Shown here piece after piece: positions 47,078-55,339 of a DNA stretch of 64,000 bases (position 1 is the first letter of the stretch; the number at the start of each line of letters is the position of its first letter). Location: contig LVZB01000001.1 in the NCBI GenBank assembly GCA_023101485.1, forward strand, positions 1 to 64,000, given 5' to 3'. The DNA is from Pasteurellaceae bacterium Macca (GTDB taxonomy: Bacteria; Pseudomonadota; Gammaproteobacteria; Enterobacterales; Pasteurellaceae). The notes beneath the pieces were generated by a model. It was not told the DNA's origin and made no database searches. It saw only the letters and a list, made by a program, of their open reading frames with translations. The position numbers and the translations under genes are program-made.

Positions 47078-47240
47078 ACTGCTGAAAAGCTTGAATAATC
47101 AACTGATTTTGCGGAATACCAAGCGTTTTGCTTAATTGCTCAATTTCCTCAATGACCGTAATGGGCAGTTTAAAGGCTTTGAGTTTAATGCCGTGTTTGG
47201 TTTCACTACGTTTAACAATTTCAGTTCTTGATAATGCCAT
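47058..47240 (-). CDS. Ribbon-helix-helix-like small protein, copy 2
   Basis: A 60-residue protein (SRTEIVKRSETKHGIKLKAFKLPITVIEEIEQLSKTLGIPQ), paralogous to 24772-24954. AGAGGA precedes its ATG. As in copy 1 it lies about 85 bases downstream of an Ibs-like peptide gene in the same orientation. It is the only minus-strand protein gene besides that peptide within the rightward early operon. Confidence 0.75.
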   Translation of the reverse strand: MALSRTEIVKRSETKHGIKLKAFKLPITVIEEIEQLSKTLGIPQNQLIIQAFQQFKQSHQ

Positions 47241-47288
47241 TGGACTTTTCCTCTTGCATCAAATCAACGTTTGATCTATATTGTTTGA

Positions 47289-47470
47289 AGTCTCGGGGGA
47301 GCGGTAACTCCCCCTTGAACTAGTCTAGTAAGCTGGCAGGCTTACGGTTAATCCGACTAGCAGGATAATGATGATAGCTAAACGAACATTCATCACTATT
47401 CTCCTCTTCAAGCGTAAGGATTAAGCCTCACACTCACTTTCAACCTGTCCGTTGAAAGTGAGATTATTTT
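47289..47470 (+). ncRNA. Sib-like antisense RNA, copy 2
   Basis: Promoter TTGCAT (47254-47259), 17 bp, TATATT (47277-47282). The RNA starts near 47289, contains GGGGGAG / CTCCCCC (47295-47314) and CTAGTAAGCTGGC, crosses the Ibs-like frame in antisense, and ends at a 12-bp hairpin CTCACTTTCAAC / GTTGAAAGTGAG (47433-47462) followed by ATTATTTT. Same parts and order as copy 1. Confidence 0.7.
47325..47393 (-). CDS. Ibs-like hydrophobic toxin peptide, copy 2 (22 aa)
   Basis: MNVRLAIIII then LLVGLTVSLPAY: basic start, Ile/Leu span, PAY end. GAGGAG precedes the start. Homologous to the peptide at 24624 and similar to E. coli Ibs toxins. Fully covered by the Sib-like RNA of the other strand. Confidence 0.7.
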   Translation of the reverse strand: MNVRLAIIIILLVGLTVSLPAY

Positions 47471-47508
47471 AAGTTAGTTAACTAATAAAATCAAGCATTC
47501 TTTAAGAA

Positions 47509-47537
47509 AGCCTACAATTTATTTTGTGGGCTTTTTT
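47509..47537 (+). terminator. Terminator before the DUF4760 transcription unit
   Basis: AGCCTACAA / TTGTGGGCT (one U-G pair), then TTTTTT. Confidence 0.75.
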
Positions 47538-47539
47538 GT

Positions 47540-47567
47540 TTGACAAGAAAAGGAAATTTGTTAAGAT
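47540..47567 (+). promoter_or_regulatory. Promoter of the DUF4760 gene
   Basis: TTGACA (47540-47545), 16 bp, TAAGAT (47562-47567). Confidence 0.7.
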
Positions 47568-47637
47568 ACCTTTACCTATTCAAGGTTGATTGGTGAAAGC
47601 AATCATTGTACTTTTAATCAATTAAAGAGGAAAAACA

Positions 47638-47670
47638 ATGAAAGGTTTAAATGAAGGTTGGGAAGTTTAA
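47638..47670 (+). CDS. 10-residue leader peptide MKGLNEGWEV
   Basis: ATG with a strong AAAGAGGA site, ten codons and a TAA that overlaps the next ATG (TAATG at 47668-47672). The large gene has no separate good ribosome site, so translation of the peptide probably feeds it. Confidence 0.5.
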   Translation: MKGLNEGWEV

Positions 47671-48203
47671 TGAGTTTGGAGCAACTATCTAGCTTCTTAA
47701 AACAGCTGGATTTTAATGCAATAGCAGGGCTAGGAACGTGTTTATTCACAGGTTACCTAGCCTTTTTTGCGTGGTTTCAAATCAAAGAACAACGTAGCCA
47801 GCATAAACAAAAAGCAACTATTGAGCTTCTTATCAGCAACAGTAATAATGCTTATTACCAAAAACGTCGCAAGACTTATATGAAGATGAGAGATAGTGGG
47901 ATTAACTTTACTACGCTCGCTTGTGCCTTAACGGAAAGTAATCCTAACACAGAGCAACAAAAACAAAATTTTATTGTGCTTGATGTACTTAATTCCATAG
48001 AATTTATTTGCGTAGGCATTAAAGAAAATTTATTTGATGAAGCGGTTTACAAAAGAATGAGCGGTAGTAGTGTAGTAAAAGACTGGAATACCCTAAAACC
48101 TTATGTAATGGAACTTCGTCGTATCAATAACAATAACAACAAACTTTTTTGTGAGTTTGAATGGCTTGCGACTAAGTGGATTGATGAAAATAAAAATAGC
48201 TAG
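47670..48203 (+). CDS. DUF4760 membrane protein
   Basis: A 177-residue protein with an N-terminal membrane span (AIAGLGTCLFTGYLAFFAWF) and a helical cytoplasmic domain (RRKTYMKMRDSG, FIVLDVLNSIEFICVGIKENLFDE), the DUF4760 arrangement. Own promoter (47540) suggests expression in the lysogen. Such genes are frequent prophage cargo; an exclusion or defence role is possible but not shown. Confidence 0.7.
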   Translation: MSLEQLSSFLKQLDFNAIAGLGTCLFTGYLAFFAWFQIKEQRSQHKQKATIELLISNSNNAYYQKRRKTYMKMRDSGINFTTLACALTESNPNTEQQKQNFIVLDVLNSIEFICVGIKENLFDEAVYKRMSGSSVVKDWNTLKPYVMELRRINNNNNKLFCEFEWLATKWIDENKNS

Positions 48204-48217
48204 TTTTTAAGATATAT

Positions 48218-48246
48218 TTGACACCCCGCCCCTTTCGGATTAAGAT
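48218..48246 (+). promoter_or_regulatory. Promoter of antirepressor leader E
   Basis: TTGACA (48218-48223), 17-bp spacer CCCCGCCCCTTTCGGAT, TAAGAT (48241-48246); identical to the promoter of leader C over the core. Confidence 0.85.
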
Positions 48247-48259
48247 AACCGCACTACCA

Positions 48260-48453
48260 AATACAAGTCGGTTTATTCGCTCCGAACAAATAGCGGTTTT
48301 TTTGTGCCTGAAATTCAGGTCGCTCATTTATGATCGGGTCGAGAGAACCTAATATAATACCCGAAAGGGAAATAAGTTCCGCCGTACTTGTATTCGGTAG
48401 TTGAAGCCTGATCGCCTACTAAGTGATCGTCTGAATTAACTAATAAATACAAG
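48260..48453 (+). promoter_or_regulatory. Antirepressor leader E: X sites and early terminator
   Basis: X1 AATACAAG (48260-48267), complement CTTGTATT (48387-48394), X2 AATACAAG (48446-48453) running into AAGG. Early terminator CGCT (48278-48281) / AGCG (48292-48295) plus seven T; alternative TCGG / CCGA hairpin starts in X1. Eight pairs to each X, nine with X1. Confidence 0.8.
48332..48413 (+). ncRNA. C4-like antisense RNA E
   Basis: GATCGGG (48332-48338) pairs with CCTGATC (48407-48413); CCCGAAAGGG internal hairpin; CCG / CGG hairpin with CTTGTATT in its loop. 82 nt. Conserved interior shared with A and C. Confidence 0.8.
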
Positions 48454-48461
48454 GTACAAAA

Positions 48462-49127
48462 ATGTCAAATCAAATCTCTACATTCAACTTCAAATCAAAC
48501 CCTGTCCGTATTCAATCAATTAACAATGAACCGTACTTCTGTTTATCAGATGTTTGTGATGTGCTTAATGTAAATCGTAGAAGTAGTGAAGCATTCCGAT
48601 TGAATGAAAAGGGATGCAATAAAATTGCAACCCTTACAAACGGTGGAAAACAAGAAATCACATTCATCAACGAACCGAATTTATATCGGATCATATTCAG
48701 ATCAAACAAAGCCGAAGCAGTCGAATTTCAAAACTGGGTATTTGAAGAAGTTTTACCGCAAATTCGTAAAACGGGACGCTATCAAGCCGAGCAAATCGCC
48801 CTACCCGACCCAGAGCCAAAATACAGTCGAGAACTAACCGAACGCCAATGGCTAAAACTCGCCAGTCTCTGGTTCGCCTGTTACAACAATCTTGAACTAC
48901 TCGGCAAAATCTACAAACCCCTTGAAGCTCTCGGTTCACCCTACGGCGTAACTGCTTACACCCACGCTACCGAGTACCAAACTACGCTCGGAGCATTGCA
49001 ACGCCTACTCGTGCCATTGCTTGCAGAGTTTGATGTCGATCCACGACAAGAAGCCCACTACTACCGAGCCTTACGCACTCTCAGAGAATACCAACCCAAA
49101 GGCTTAGGGGCAATCGTCCGCATCTAA
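48462..49127 (+). CDS. Mosaic phage antirepressor E (BRO-N + C-module 3)
   Basis: A 221-residue protein. BRO-N domain at about 10-105 (VRIQSINNEPYFCLSDVCDVLNVNRRS ... FQNWVFEEVLPQIRKTGRY). The C-terminal module (LTERQWLKLASLWFACYNNLELLGKIYKPLEALGSPYG) is a third type, distantly similar to modules 1 and 2 (shared LGSPY, ATEY.TTLG). It lacks the ENRPLAIPE linker and its uptake sequence. Confidence 0.8.
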   Translation: MSNQISTFNFKSNPVRIQSINNEPYFCLSDVCDVLNVNRRSSEAFRLNEKGCNKIATLTNGGKQEITFINEPNLYRIIFRSNKAEAVEFQNWVFEEVLPQIRKTGRYQAEQIALPDPEPKYSRELTERQWLKLASLWFACYNNLELLGKIYKPLEALGSPYGVTAYTHATEYQTTLGALQRLLVPLLAEFDVDPRQEAHYYRALRTLREYQPKGLGAIVRI

Positions 49128-49149
49128 TTGCAAAAAATTCACCCAATCC

Positions 49150-49177
49150 GACCGCTTGTATCCCCAAGCGGTCTTTC
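49150..49177 (+). terminator. Uptake-sequence terminator after antirepressor E
   Basis: GACCGCTTG / CAAGCGGTC (49150-49158, 49165-49173), then TTTCT. Confidence 0.75.
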
Positions 49178-49296
49178 TGCTACCTAAAATTTAAGGAAAC
49201 CCAATAAGATGAAATCAATGACAGGATAATCACAAAAGTTAAGAATGGTGCGAAAATCACCCGATTATAGACTTTCGCTTAATAATGAAATGAACC

Positions 49297-49323
49297 AACC
49301 CCACTGATGTGGGGTTTTGTTTT
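49297..49323 (+). terminator. Terminator before the AlpA-like gene
   Basis: AACCCCAC-TGAT-GTGGGGTT followed by TTGTTTT. Confidence 0.75.
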
Positions 49324-49332
49324 GGAGGAAAT

Positions 49333-49512
49333 ATGGAAAATCAAATTACTCTACTAAGTAAAGAAAAAGTCATCAATATGACAAGCCTAAGCTACCCTAC
49401 CATTTGGCGAATGATGAAAAAAGGCACATTCCCCAAAAGTGTCAGTGCCTCAAACCGTCGTGTAGCTTGGTTCGCAAAGGACATAGAGCAATGGCTTTCA
49501 GAAAGGGCTTAA
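49333..49512 (+). CDS. AlpA-like regulator / excisionase
   Basis: A 59-residue winged helix-turn-helix protein (LLSKEKVINMTSLSYPTIWRMMKKGTFPKSVSASNRRVAWFAKDIEQWLSER), the AlpA pattern. GGAGGA precedes the ATG. It is convergent with the integrase gene (2 bases apart) and is the likely excisionase or integrase regulator. Confidence 0.8.
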   Translation: MENQITLLSKEKVINMTSLSYPTIWRMMKKGTFPKSVSASNRRVAWFAKDIEQWLSERA

Positions 49513-49514
49513 TA

Positions 49515-50714
49515 TTAAATTCCCTCGCCTTTAATCCATTCATCTACCTTATCCGCCCAAGCTTGCATCATCTCTCGTCTTTGAGTTTCGTACTCAGCCT
49601 TGTTATATACAGCTCGCACGCCTTGTTGCTCGTGGGCGAGGGATTTCTCAATCCAATCACTATTAAAACCCATTTCATGTAATAGCGTTGAGCCAGTTCT
49701 ACGTAAATCGTGAACGGTGAAATCATCAATTAACGGCTTTTCACGGTTGATGTACTTAATGCAATGATCAATCACCCGGTTAATTGAGCTATTCGCAATG
49801 GGTTTCCCTCTATTCGTTCGCCCAGGTAACAAGTATGGCGAACCTTCCGAATAAATTTGAAACGCTACTATTAAATCAAGCACCTGTTCTGACAGGTAGA
49901 CATTATGCGCCCTTTTCGCTTTCATCCTTTCCGCAGGAATAGTCCACACCTTATTTTTGAAATCTACTTCATCCCAAGTTGCATGGATCAACTCACCCTT
50001 CCTTACCAGGGTCAGCAAAATAAATTTTACCGCCTTGCGTAAGGCAAAATCAGACTGCATTTCATCTAGGGCATTAAAGAATAAATGGATTTCCCTTGGT
50101 GATAACACTCGCTCGCGTTTTTTGAATGTGGCAATGGAAGAATTCGAAATTTCATCAGCTGGATTAGCATATTTATGCCCACGAGCAATCGCATAGCGAT
50201 AAACGTTAGCAATTAAGTCTCGTACAAAAATAGCTGTTGAAGGTGCGCCACGATCTTTGATTTTTTCACAATGGCGACGAATTTCATCAGTGGTAATTTC
50301 CATCATCAAACGATTACCAAAAGTCTCTTTAATATCTCGTTCATAGGTTGCAACACGCAATGCCTTAGTGCTTTCCGCCAACTGAACATCTGCCAAATAT
50401 TTTTCCGCAAAGACAGAAAAACGCTCGGCATTGCGAATTTGATTTCTCGTATTGCGTTTTTCACCGGCTGGGGAAATCCCTTCACTCACTTGCTTACGAG
50501 CGATCATTAACCGCTCACGGGCTTCAGCCAAGTTAATTCCATCCGAGCCATACTTACCAATAGTGAGGGTTTCTCGTCTGCCGTTAATTCTATAATCATA
50601 ACGGAATACCACCGAACCTGATGTAAGCACTGCGACATAGAGCCCATCACGATCAGCAACCTTATAAATTTTTTCCTTTGGTTTCAAGGATTTAATTTTT
50701 GTATCTGTAAGCAT
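49515..50714 (-). CDS. int: Tyrosine recombinase integrase (P4-like)
   Basis: A 399-residue integrase. The N-terminal DUF4102-type arm-binding domain (VADRDGLYVAVLTSGSVVFRYDYRINGRRETLTIGKYG) is typical of P4-type integrases. Catalytic residues are R238 (LVRKGEL), H335 and R338 (HDLRR), H361 and Tyr370 (AVYNKAEY). It inserts the prophage beside guaA. The gene is transcribed from the attachment side. Confidence 0.9.
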   Translation of the reverse strand: MLTDTKIKSLKPKEKIYKVADRDGLYVAVLTSGSVVFRYDYRINGRRETLTIGKYGSDGINLAEARERLMIARKQVSEGISPAGEKRNTRNQIRNAERFSVFAEKYLADVQLAESTKALRVATYERDIKETFGNRLMMEITTDEIRRHCEKIKDRGAPSTAIFVRDLIANVYRYAIARGHKYANPADEISNSSIATFKKRERVLSPREIHLFFNALDEMQSDFALRKAVKFILLTLVRKGELIHATWDEVDFKNKVWTIPAERMKAKRAHNVYLSEQVLDLIVAFQIYSEGSPYLLPGRTNRGKPIANSSINRVIDHCIKYINREKPLIDDFTVHDLRRTGSTLLHEMGFNSDWIEKSLAHEQQGVRAVYNKAEYETQRREMMQAWADKVDEWIKGEGI

Positions 50715-50730
50715 ATCATACCGCTAAAAG

Positions 50731-50752
50731 TACCGTCATTCACCTGACGGTA
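50731..50752. promoter_or_regulatory. Inverted repeat at the integrase promoter
   Basis: TACCGTCA / TGACGGTA with a 6-bp centre, 17 bases upstream of the integrase start. ACCGTCA recurs in two 12-bp tandem units at 50787-50810 (ACCGTCAAAAAC, ACCGTCAAAAAT). Probable binding sites for an excisionase or integrase. Confidence 0.6.
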
Positions 50753-50810
50753 TTTTCACTATATTTTTGGCTTAATGCAAGTTGATACCGTCAAAAACAC
50801 CGTCAAAAAT

Positions 50811-50913
50811 TTGAAATACTATGAAATGCTATGAAACGTTATGAAATGAATAAAGCCCCTAAATACGGGGATTTGAGGCTATTTTGAAATGTTATGAAAC
50901 GTTCTGAAACGTC
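50811..50913. repeat. Integrase arm-type repeats
   Basis: Seven 10-bp units of the form NTGAAAYRYT: four in tandem at 50811-50850 and three at 50884-50913. They lie between the integrase and guaA and fit arm-type binding sites of a P4-like integrase. A CCCC / GGGG hairpin sits between the groups. Confidence 0.75.
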
Positions 50914-50950
50914 GGTTTTTTATTCCCATTCAATCGTTGCTGGGGGCTTT
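50914..50950. other. Probable attachment site at the 3' end of guaA
   Basis: The arm repeats end at 50913 and the guaA coding end begins at 50920. The conserved guaA terminus is a known integration target of islands and phages. The other prophage end lies outside the window, so the exact core cannot be read. Confidence 0.55.
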
Positions 50951-52491
50951 CCGCTGACGTCATACACCACGCGGGAAATGCCATTAACTTCATTGATAAT
51001 GCGGTTGGAGATTTTACCTAACAAATCGTAAGGTAAATGCGCCCAATGTGCGGTCATAAAGTCAATGGTTTCAACTGCACGGAGAGAAACAACCCAGTCA
51101 TATTTACGGCCGTCACCCATCACGCCCACCGATTTTACGGGGAGAAAGACGGTGAATGCTTGGCTAACTTTGTAATACCAATCGGCAGCGTGTAGCTCTT
51201 CCATAAAAATGGCGTCTGCACGGCGGACTAATTCACAGTACTCTTTTTTCACTTCGCCAAGCACGCGCACACCTAAACCCGGCCCTGGGAATGGGTGGCG
51301 GTTAAGCATTTCAGCGGGTAAACCAAGGGCTAAGCCGATTTTACGCACCTCATCTTTAAAGAGTTCGCGAAGGGGTTCAACTAAACCGAGTTTCATATAA
51401 TCAGGCAATCCCCCCACATTGTGGTGAGATTTGATGACGTGGGCTTTACCAGTTTTGCTAGCAGCAGATTCAATCACATCAGGGTAAATTGTGCCTTGGG
51501 CTAACCATTTCACGTTGGTGAGTTTTTTCGATTCATCGTCAAAGACATCCACGAACACTTTACCAATGATTTTACGTTTGGCTTCGGGTTCGCTTTCGCC
51601 AGCAAGGGCGGAGAGGAAACGGTCTTCCGCATCCACACGAATAATGTTTAAGCCGAATTTATCGCCAAACATTTCCATGACTTGATCCCCTTCGTTTAAA
51701 CGAAGTAAGCCGTTATCCACGAAAACGCAGTGTAGATTTTTGCCGATAGCACGGTGTAATAATAATGCCGTTACGGAAGAATCCACGCCACCAGATAAGC
51801 CTAAAATGACTTCATCATCGCCGACTTGGGCTTTAATGCGTGCGACGGCATCTTCAATAATATTTTCTGCTGTCCATTTTGTTTCACAGCCACAGATGCC
51901 AACCACAAAGTTTTTCAATAAAGCCAAGCCACTTTTGGTGTGAGTCACTTCGGGGTGGAATTGCACGCCATAGAAACGGCGGTTTTCATCAGACATCGCC
52001 GCAATCGGGCAAGTTGGGGTGATACCGGTAATTTGGAAATTTTCAGGTAGGCGGGTCACTTTATCCCCGTGGCTCATCCAAACATCTAGTTGTGGCTGAT
52101 TTGAGGTTAAATGATCATTGAGGTTAGCAAACAGGCTATCCGTTGCGGTGAGATCCACCGAGGCGTAGCCAAATTCACGGTGGTCGGAAGTTTCCGTTAA
52201 ACCGCCAAGTTGCATCGCCATTGTTTGCATACCATAACAGATACCCAATACCGGCACGCCTGCGTTAAAGACATATTCTGGCGCACGAGGGCTATTGGCT
52301 TCTGTGGTACTTTCTGGGCCACCAGAAAGAATAATCCCTGTTGGGTTAAATTCGCGAATTTGTGCTTCTGTTACGTCCCACGCCCAAAGTTCGCAATAAA
52401 CGCCAATTTCACGCACACGGCGCGCAATCAGTTGAGTATATTGGGAACCGAAGTCCAAAATAAGGATTTTATGTTGATGAATGTTGTTCAT
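50920..52491 (-). CDS. guaA: GMP synthase (glutamine-hydrolysing)
   Basis: A 523-residue GMP synthase. Class I amidotransferase domain with Cys in [14 protein letters not shown]-loop [16 protein letters not shown], and the C-terminal dimerisation domain ending PATIEWE. It converts XMP to GMP. The start at 52491 ([15 protein letters not shown]) gives the family length. The prophage sits immediately downstream and leaves the gene intact. Confidence 0.97.
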   Translation of the reverse strand: MNNIHQHKILILDFGSQYTQLIARRVREIGVYCELWAWDVTEAQIREFNPTGIILSGGPESTTEANSPRAPEYVFNAGVPVLGICYGMQTMAMQLGGLTETSDHREFGYASVDLTATDSLFANLNDHLTSNQPQLDVWMSHGDKVTRLPENFQITGITPTCPIAAMSDENRRFYGVQFHPEVTHTKSGLALLKNFVVGICGCETKWTAENIIEDAVARIKAQVGDDEVILGLSGGVDSSVTALLLHRAIGKNLHCVFVDNGLLRLNEGDQVMEMFGDKFGLNIIRVDAEDRFLSALAGESEPEAKRKIIGKVFVDVFDDESKKLTNVKWLAQGTIYPDVIESAASKTGKAHVIKSHHNVGGLPDYMKLGLVEPLRELFKDEVRKIGLALGLPAEMLNRHPFPGPGLGVRVLGEVKKEYCELVRRADAIFMEELHAADWYYKVSQAFTVFLPVKSVGVMGDGRKYDWVVSLRAVETIDFMTAHWAHLPYDLLGKISNRIINEVNGISRVVYDVSGKPPATIEWE

Positions 52492-52558
52492 GACGTCTTT
52501 TTTCCAACCGTTAAAAAATGGCGCATTATGCCTGAAATTCGGCATTTTTGCTATAAGA

Positions 52559-52593
52559 AAAATACTCAGCAAAGGGCTTCACTGAGTATTTTT
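52559..52593. terminator. Terminator between guaA and the amidotransferase gene
   Basis: AAAATACTCAG / CTGAGTATTTT with 12-base loop and T on both strands. A second hairpin, GGGAGAAAA / TTTTCTCCC, lies at about 52608-52631. Confidence 0.7.
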
Positions 52594-52641
52594 AAGGGAT
52601 TTATGCAGGGAGAAAAAACACGTTTTCTCCCCATTTAGGGC

Positions 52642-53442
52642 TTAAACGTGGGGCTTACACTCTGGTAATGTTCCCTCGATTTCGTACAAGACTTCCCCCT
52701 CTTTAAAAAAGACGTAACCACCGTTTTTCATTTTTGTCCATTGCTCATTTTTTGTCAGTGGTTGCGTGGTAATAATGGTCACTTTATCCTGTTCTTGGGT
52801 ATATTCACGGAAGTCAATCACCACATCATCATCCCGCAATGCCGTGCCAAAAGGGGCTTTACGGGTGACATAGTGTAAATTCGTGGAACAGCGAGCGATC
52901 ATCCATTCGCCATTGGAAAGGATAAAATTAAACACGCCAGATTGGGCAAGCTCACTGGTAAATTCAATAATGGCATCAAAGATCGCTTTTTCACTGGGTT
53001 TTTGCGGAAAACGGGCTTTCAAACTGGCCGCAAGGCAACAAAAAGCGGCTTCGGAATCCGTGCTACCAATGGGTTGATAATGATTATTCGGGCAAACGGT
53101 AACGCCCTCTAAAGTGCCATTATGGGCAAAAACCCAATTTTCGCCCCAAATTTCCCGAATAAATGGGTGTGTATTTTCAAGATTCACATCCCCTCGTGTC
53201 GCTTTACGAATATGGGCAATCACGTTAAAAGACTTAATACGGTATTGATTGACCAAATCAGCCATGGGTGACGAAGCCCCGGGGCGATTATCACGGAAAA
53301 TACGCACCCCTTTGCCCTCAAAAAACGCGATACCGAAACCGTCAGTATGGTGATCCGTTAGCCCACCACGACGACGAAAGCCCTCAAAGGAAAAGGTAAT
53401 ATCCGTTGGGGTGTTGCAATTCATTCCTAATAATTGACACAT
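52642..53442 (-). CDS. Class II glutamine amidotransferase (YafJ-like)
   Basis: A 266-residue protein starting MCQLLGMNCNTP, where Cys2 becomes the N-terminal nucleophile. HTDGFGIAFFEG, HIRKATRGDVNLENTHPF and WVFAHNGTL are the glutamine-binding motifs. A YafJ-type amidotransferase of unknown substrate. Start at 53442 follows from the required Met-Cys. Confidence 0.9.
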   Translation of the reverse strand: MCQLLGMNCNTPTDITFSFEGFRRRGGLTDHHTDGFGIAFFEGKGVRIFRDNRPGASSPMADLVNQYRIKSFNVIAHIRKATRGDVNLENTHPFIREIWGENWVFAHNGTLEGVTVCPNNHYQPIGSTDSEAAFCCLAASLKARFPQKPSEKAIFDAIIEFTSELAQSGVFNFILSNGEWMIARCSTNLHYVTRKAPFGTALRDDDVVIDFREYTQEQDKVTIITTQPLTKNEQWTKMKNGGYVFFKEGEVLYEIEGTLPECKPHV

Positions 53443-53504
53443 AATAGACTTCTTTTTAATTAAAGGCAGAGCCAGCACTGGCTGTGCAAAATGTTGCGAA
53501 AAAA

Positions 53505-53544
53505 CGACCGCTTGCAAAGCCCCAAAATGCCCCGACAAGCGGTC
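53505..53544 (-). terminator. Uptake-sequence pair, terminator of znuCB
   Basis: CGACCGCTTG (53505-53514) and ACAAGCGGTC (53535-53544) are inverted uptake sequences; on the minus strand a T run follows. Confidence 0.75.
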
Positions 53545-53612
53545 AAATTTAAACGAAATTTTGCACAAATATCAAGAGTACAAATGCAAAATTTTGTAAG
53601 GCTTCTCGCCTT

Positions 53613-54398
53613 TTAATTCGGGGCTTTTTTAACGAGTGAAAGGAAAAACAGCCCCCCCGCACAAACCACCACCGAAGGCCCTGCCGGCGTGTCTTTCATC
53701 GCGGAGAAAAACAGCCCACCACTGATCGCTAAGAGGCTAACCAAAATGGCATAAATCACCATCATTTCAGGGGTACGCGCAAAACGGCGTGCCGTGGCAG
53801 CGGGGATAATCAGCAATGACGTAATAATCAACGCTCCCACGAATTTCATACTCAACGCAATCGTCACGGCAGTTAATAACATTAACAACAAACGTAACCG
53901 TGAAACATTCAACCCTTCAATCTGTGCCAATTCAGGGCTAATGGTTATCGCCAACAGTTTTTGCCAAAAAACGAGAAGCACGCTGGCAATCGCCACCACC
54001 GCTGCTGCAATCAAGCCCACATCTTGAAAATCCAAGGCGAGGAGATCACCAAAGAGGTAGGACATTAAATCCACACGCACGTTATCGAGCAAGCTAATCG
54101 TAATAACCCCAAGGGAAAGGCTACAATGAGCGACGATACCAAGAATGGTATCCACCGCGTGGTGAGAACGTTGCTCTAACCAAACCAACGCGAGGGCGAG
54201 AAGCACGGTCATTCCAATCACGGTGATATAGGGATCGAGTTGTAAGAAGATCCCCAAGGCAACCCCTAATAACGCCGAATGGGCAAGGGTATCGCCAAAA
54301 TACGCCATTTTTCGCCACACCACAAAAGCCCCTAAGGGCGCAGTAATAAAAGTTAATAACGAACCTGCCAACCACGCAGGGAAAATGATTTCAAACAT
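53613..54398 (-). CDS. znuB: Zinc ABC transporter permease ZnuB
   Basis: A 261-residue protein with seven to eight hydrophobic segments ([40 protein letters not shown] is the family signature). It imports zinc across the inner membrane with ZnuC. Start overlaps the znuC stop (TAATG). Confidence 0.93.
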   Translation of the reverse strand: MFEIIFPAWLAGSLLTFITAPLGAFVVWRKMAYFGDTLAHSALLGVALGIFLQLDPYITVIGMTVLLALALVWLEQRSHHAVDTILGIVAHCSLSLGVITISLLDNVRVDLMSYLFGDLLALDFQDVGLIAAAVVAIASVLLVFWQKLLAITISPELAQIEGLNVSRLRLLLMLLTAVTIALSMKFVGALIITSLLIIPAATARRFARTPEMMVIYAILVSLLAISGGLFFSAMKDTPAGPSVVVCAGGLFFLSLVKKAPN

Positions 54399-55195
54399 TA
54401 GTGCTTTCCTTGACTACATTGACAGACATCGCCGTGGAGATCGTGATGATGATTATGGCGATGGGAATAAAACGCCACATTATTGGCAAATTGATCGCCA
54501 AAAAAGTGAATAAAACTGGGATCGGCAGAAACCGCTTCCGGCGTGCCGGCACAACAGATATGGCGGTTAATACAAAGCACTTCATCGGTATTTGCCATTA
54601 CGATATTCAGATCGTGGGAAACCATTAAAATTGCACAATTCAGCCAGCTTCGGGTTTGATTTAACAGTTGATAGAGTTCCGTTTGCCCTGTAATATCTAC
54701 CCCTTGCATTGGCTCATCAAGCACAAGCAGTTGCGGTTTATCGAGAATCGCCCGCGCTAACAGCACCCGTTGTAACTCTCCGCCGGAGAGTTTTTGCATA
54801 CTATTTCCCACTAAATGGCGAATAGAAAAAAGGGTTAAGGCTTGATCAATATCGGCTTTCTCCACTTTCGGTTTCAGTGACAGAAATTTCTCAACAGTGA
54901 CCGGAATAGAGGGATCGAGGTGCAATTTTTGTGGCACATAGCCGATTTTTAAGCCCTTTTGATGCACTACTTTGCCGGAGGTCGGTTTGAGTAATTTCAG
55001 CAAGACTTTCAGCAAGGTTGATTTGCCCCCGCCATTTGGGCCCACAATCGTGGTAATCGTATTCGGATAAATGCGTAAATGGATATTCTGTAAGACATTT
55101 TGCCGATTAAACACCACGTTAATTTGTGACAGTTCAATAAGGGGAGGTAAAGTGGATTTTGCCCGTTGCCAAGGTCGGATCTGCTGAATTTGCAT
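54398..55195 (-). CDS. znuC: Zinc ABC transporter ATPase ZnuC
   Basis: A 265-residue ATPase: Walker [13 protein letters not shown], signature [14 protein letters not shown], Walker [13 protein letters not shown], and a His-rich C-terminus ([12 protein letters not shown]) typical of ZnuC. The start at 55195 (MQIQQIRPW) gives family length. The intergenic region to the divergent peptidase gene should hold a Zur site, but I could not identify one. Confidence 0.93.
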   Translation of the reverse strand: MQIQQIRPWQRAKSTLPPLIELSQINVVFNRQNVLQNIHLRIYPNTITTIVGPNGGGKSTLLKVLLKLLKPTSGKVVHQKGLKIGYVPQKLHLDPSIPVTVEKFLSLKPKVEKADIDQALTLFSIRHLVGNSMQKLSGGELQRVLLARAILDKPQLLVLDEPMQGVDITGQTELYQLLNQTRSWLNCAILMVSHDLNIVMANTDEVLCINRHICCAGTPEAVSADPSFIHFFGDQFANNVAFYSHRHNHHHDLHGDVCQCSQGKH

Positions 55196-55339
55196 GACAA
55201 TAAAAAAATTAAGGGAATTAAGTTCGGCAAAGTAGCCTATTTTTCCCGATTTGACAAGAAATCTCATTGAATTTTTCGCCATAGTAACAGTCTATGTTCG
55301 CTATACTATAAAAAATATCAATAATAATAGGATAATAAT

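Noticed and set aside
1-50913. Mu-like transposable prophage
   Set aside because: There are no MuA/MuB transposase genes; a tyrosine integrase, CI/Cro switch, O/P replication and terminase place it among integrating lambdoid-type myoviruses.
55196-55339. A Zur box between znuC and the peptidase gene
   Set aside because: The region is AT-rich with several partial palindromes, but none matches the known Zur operator well enough to call.
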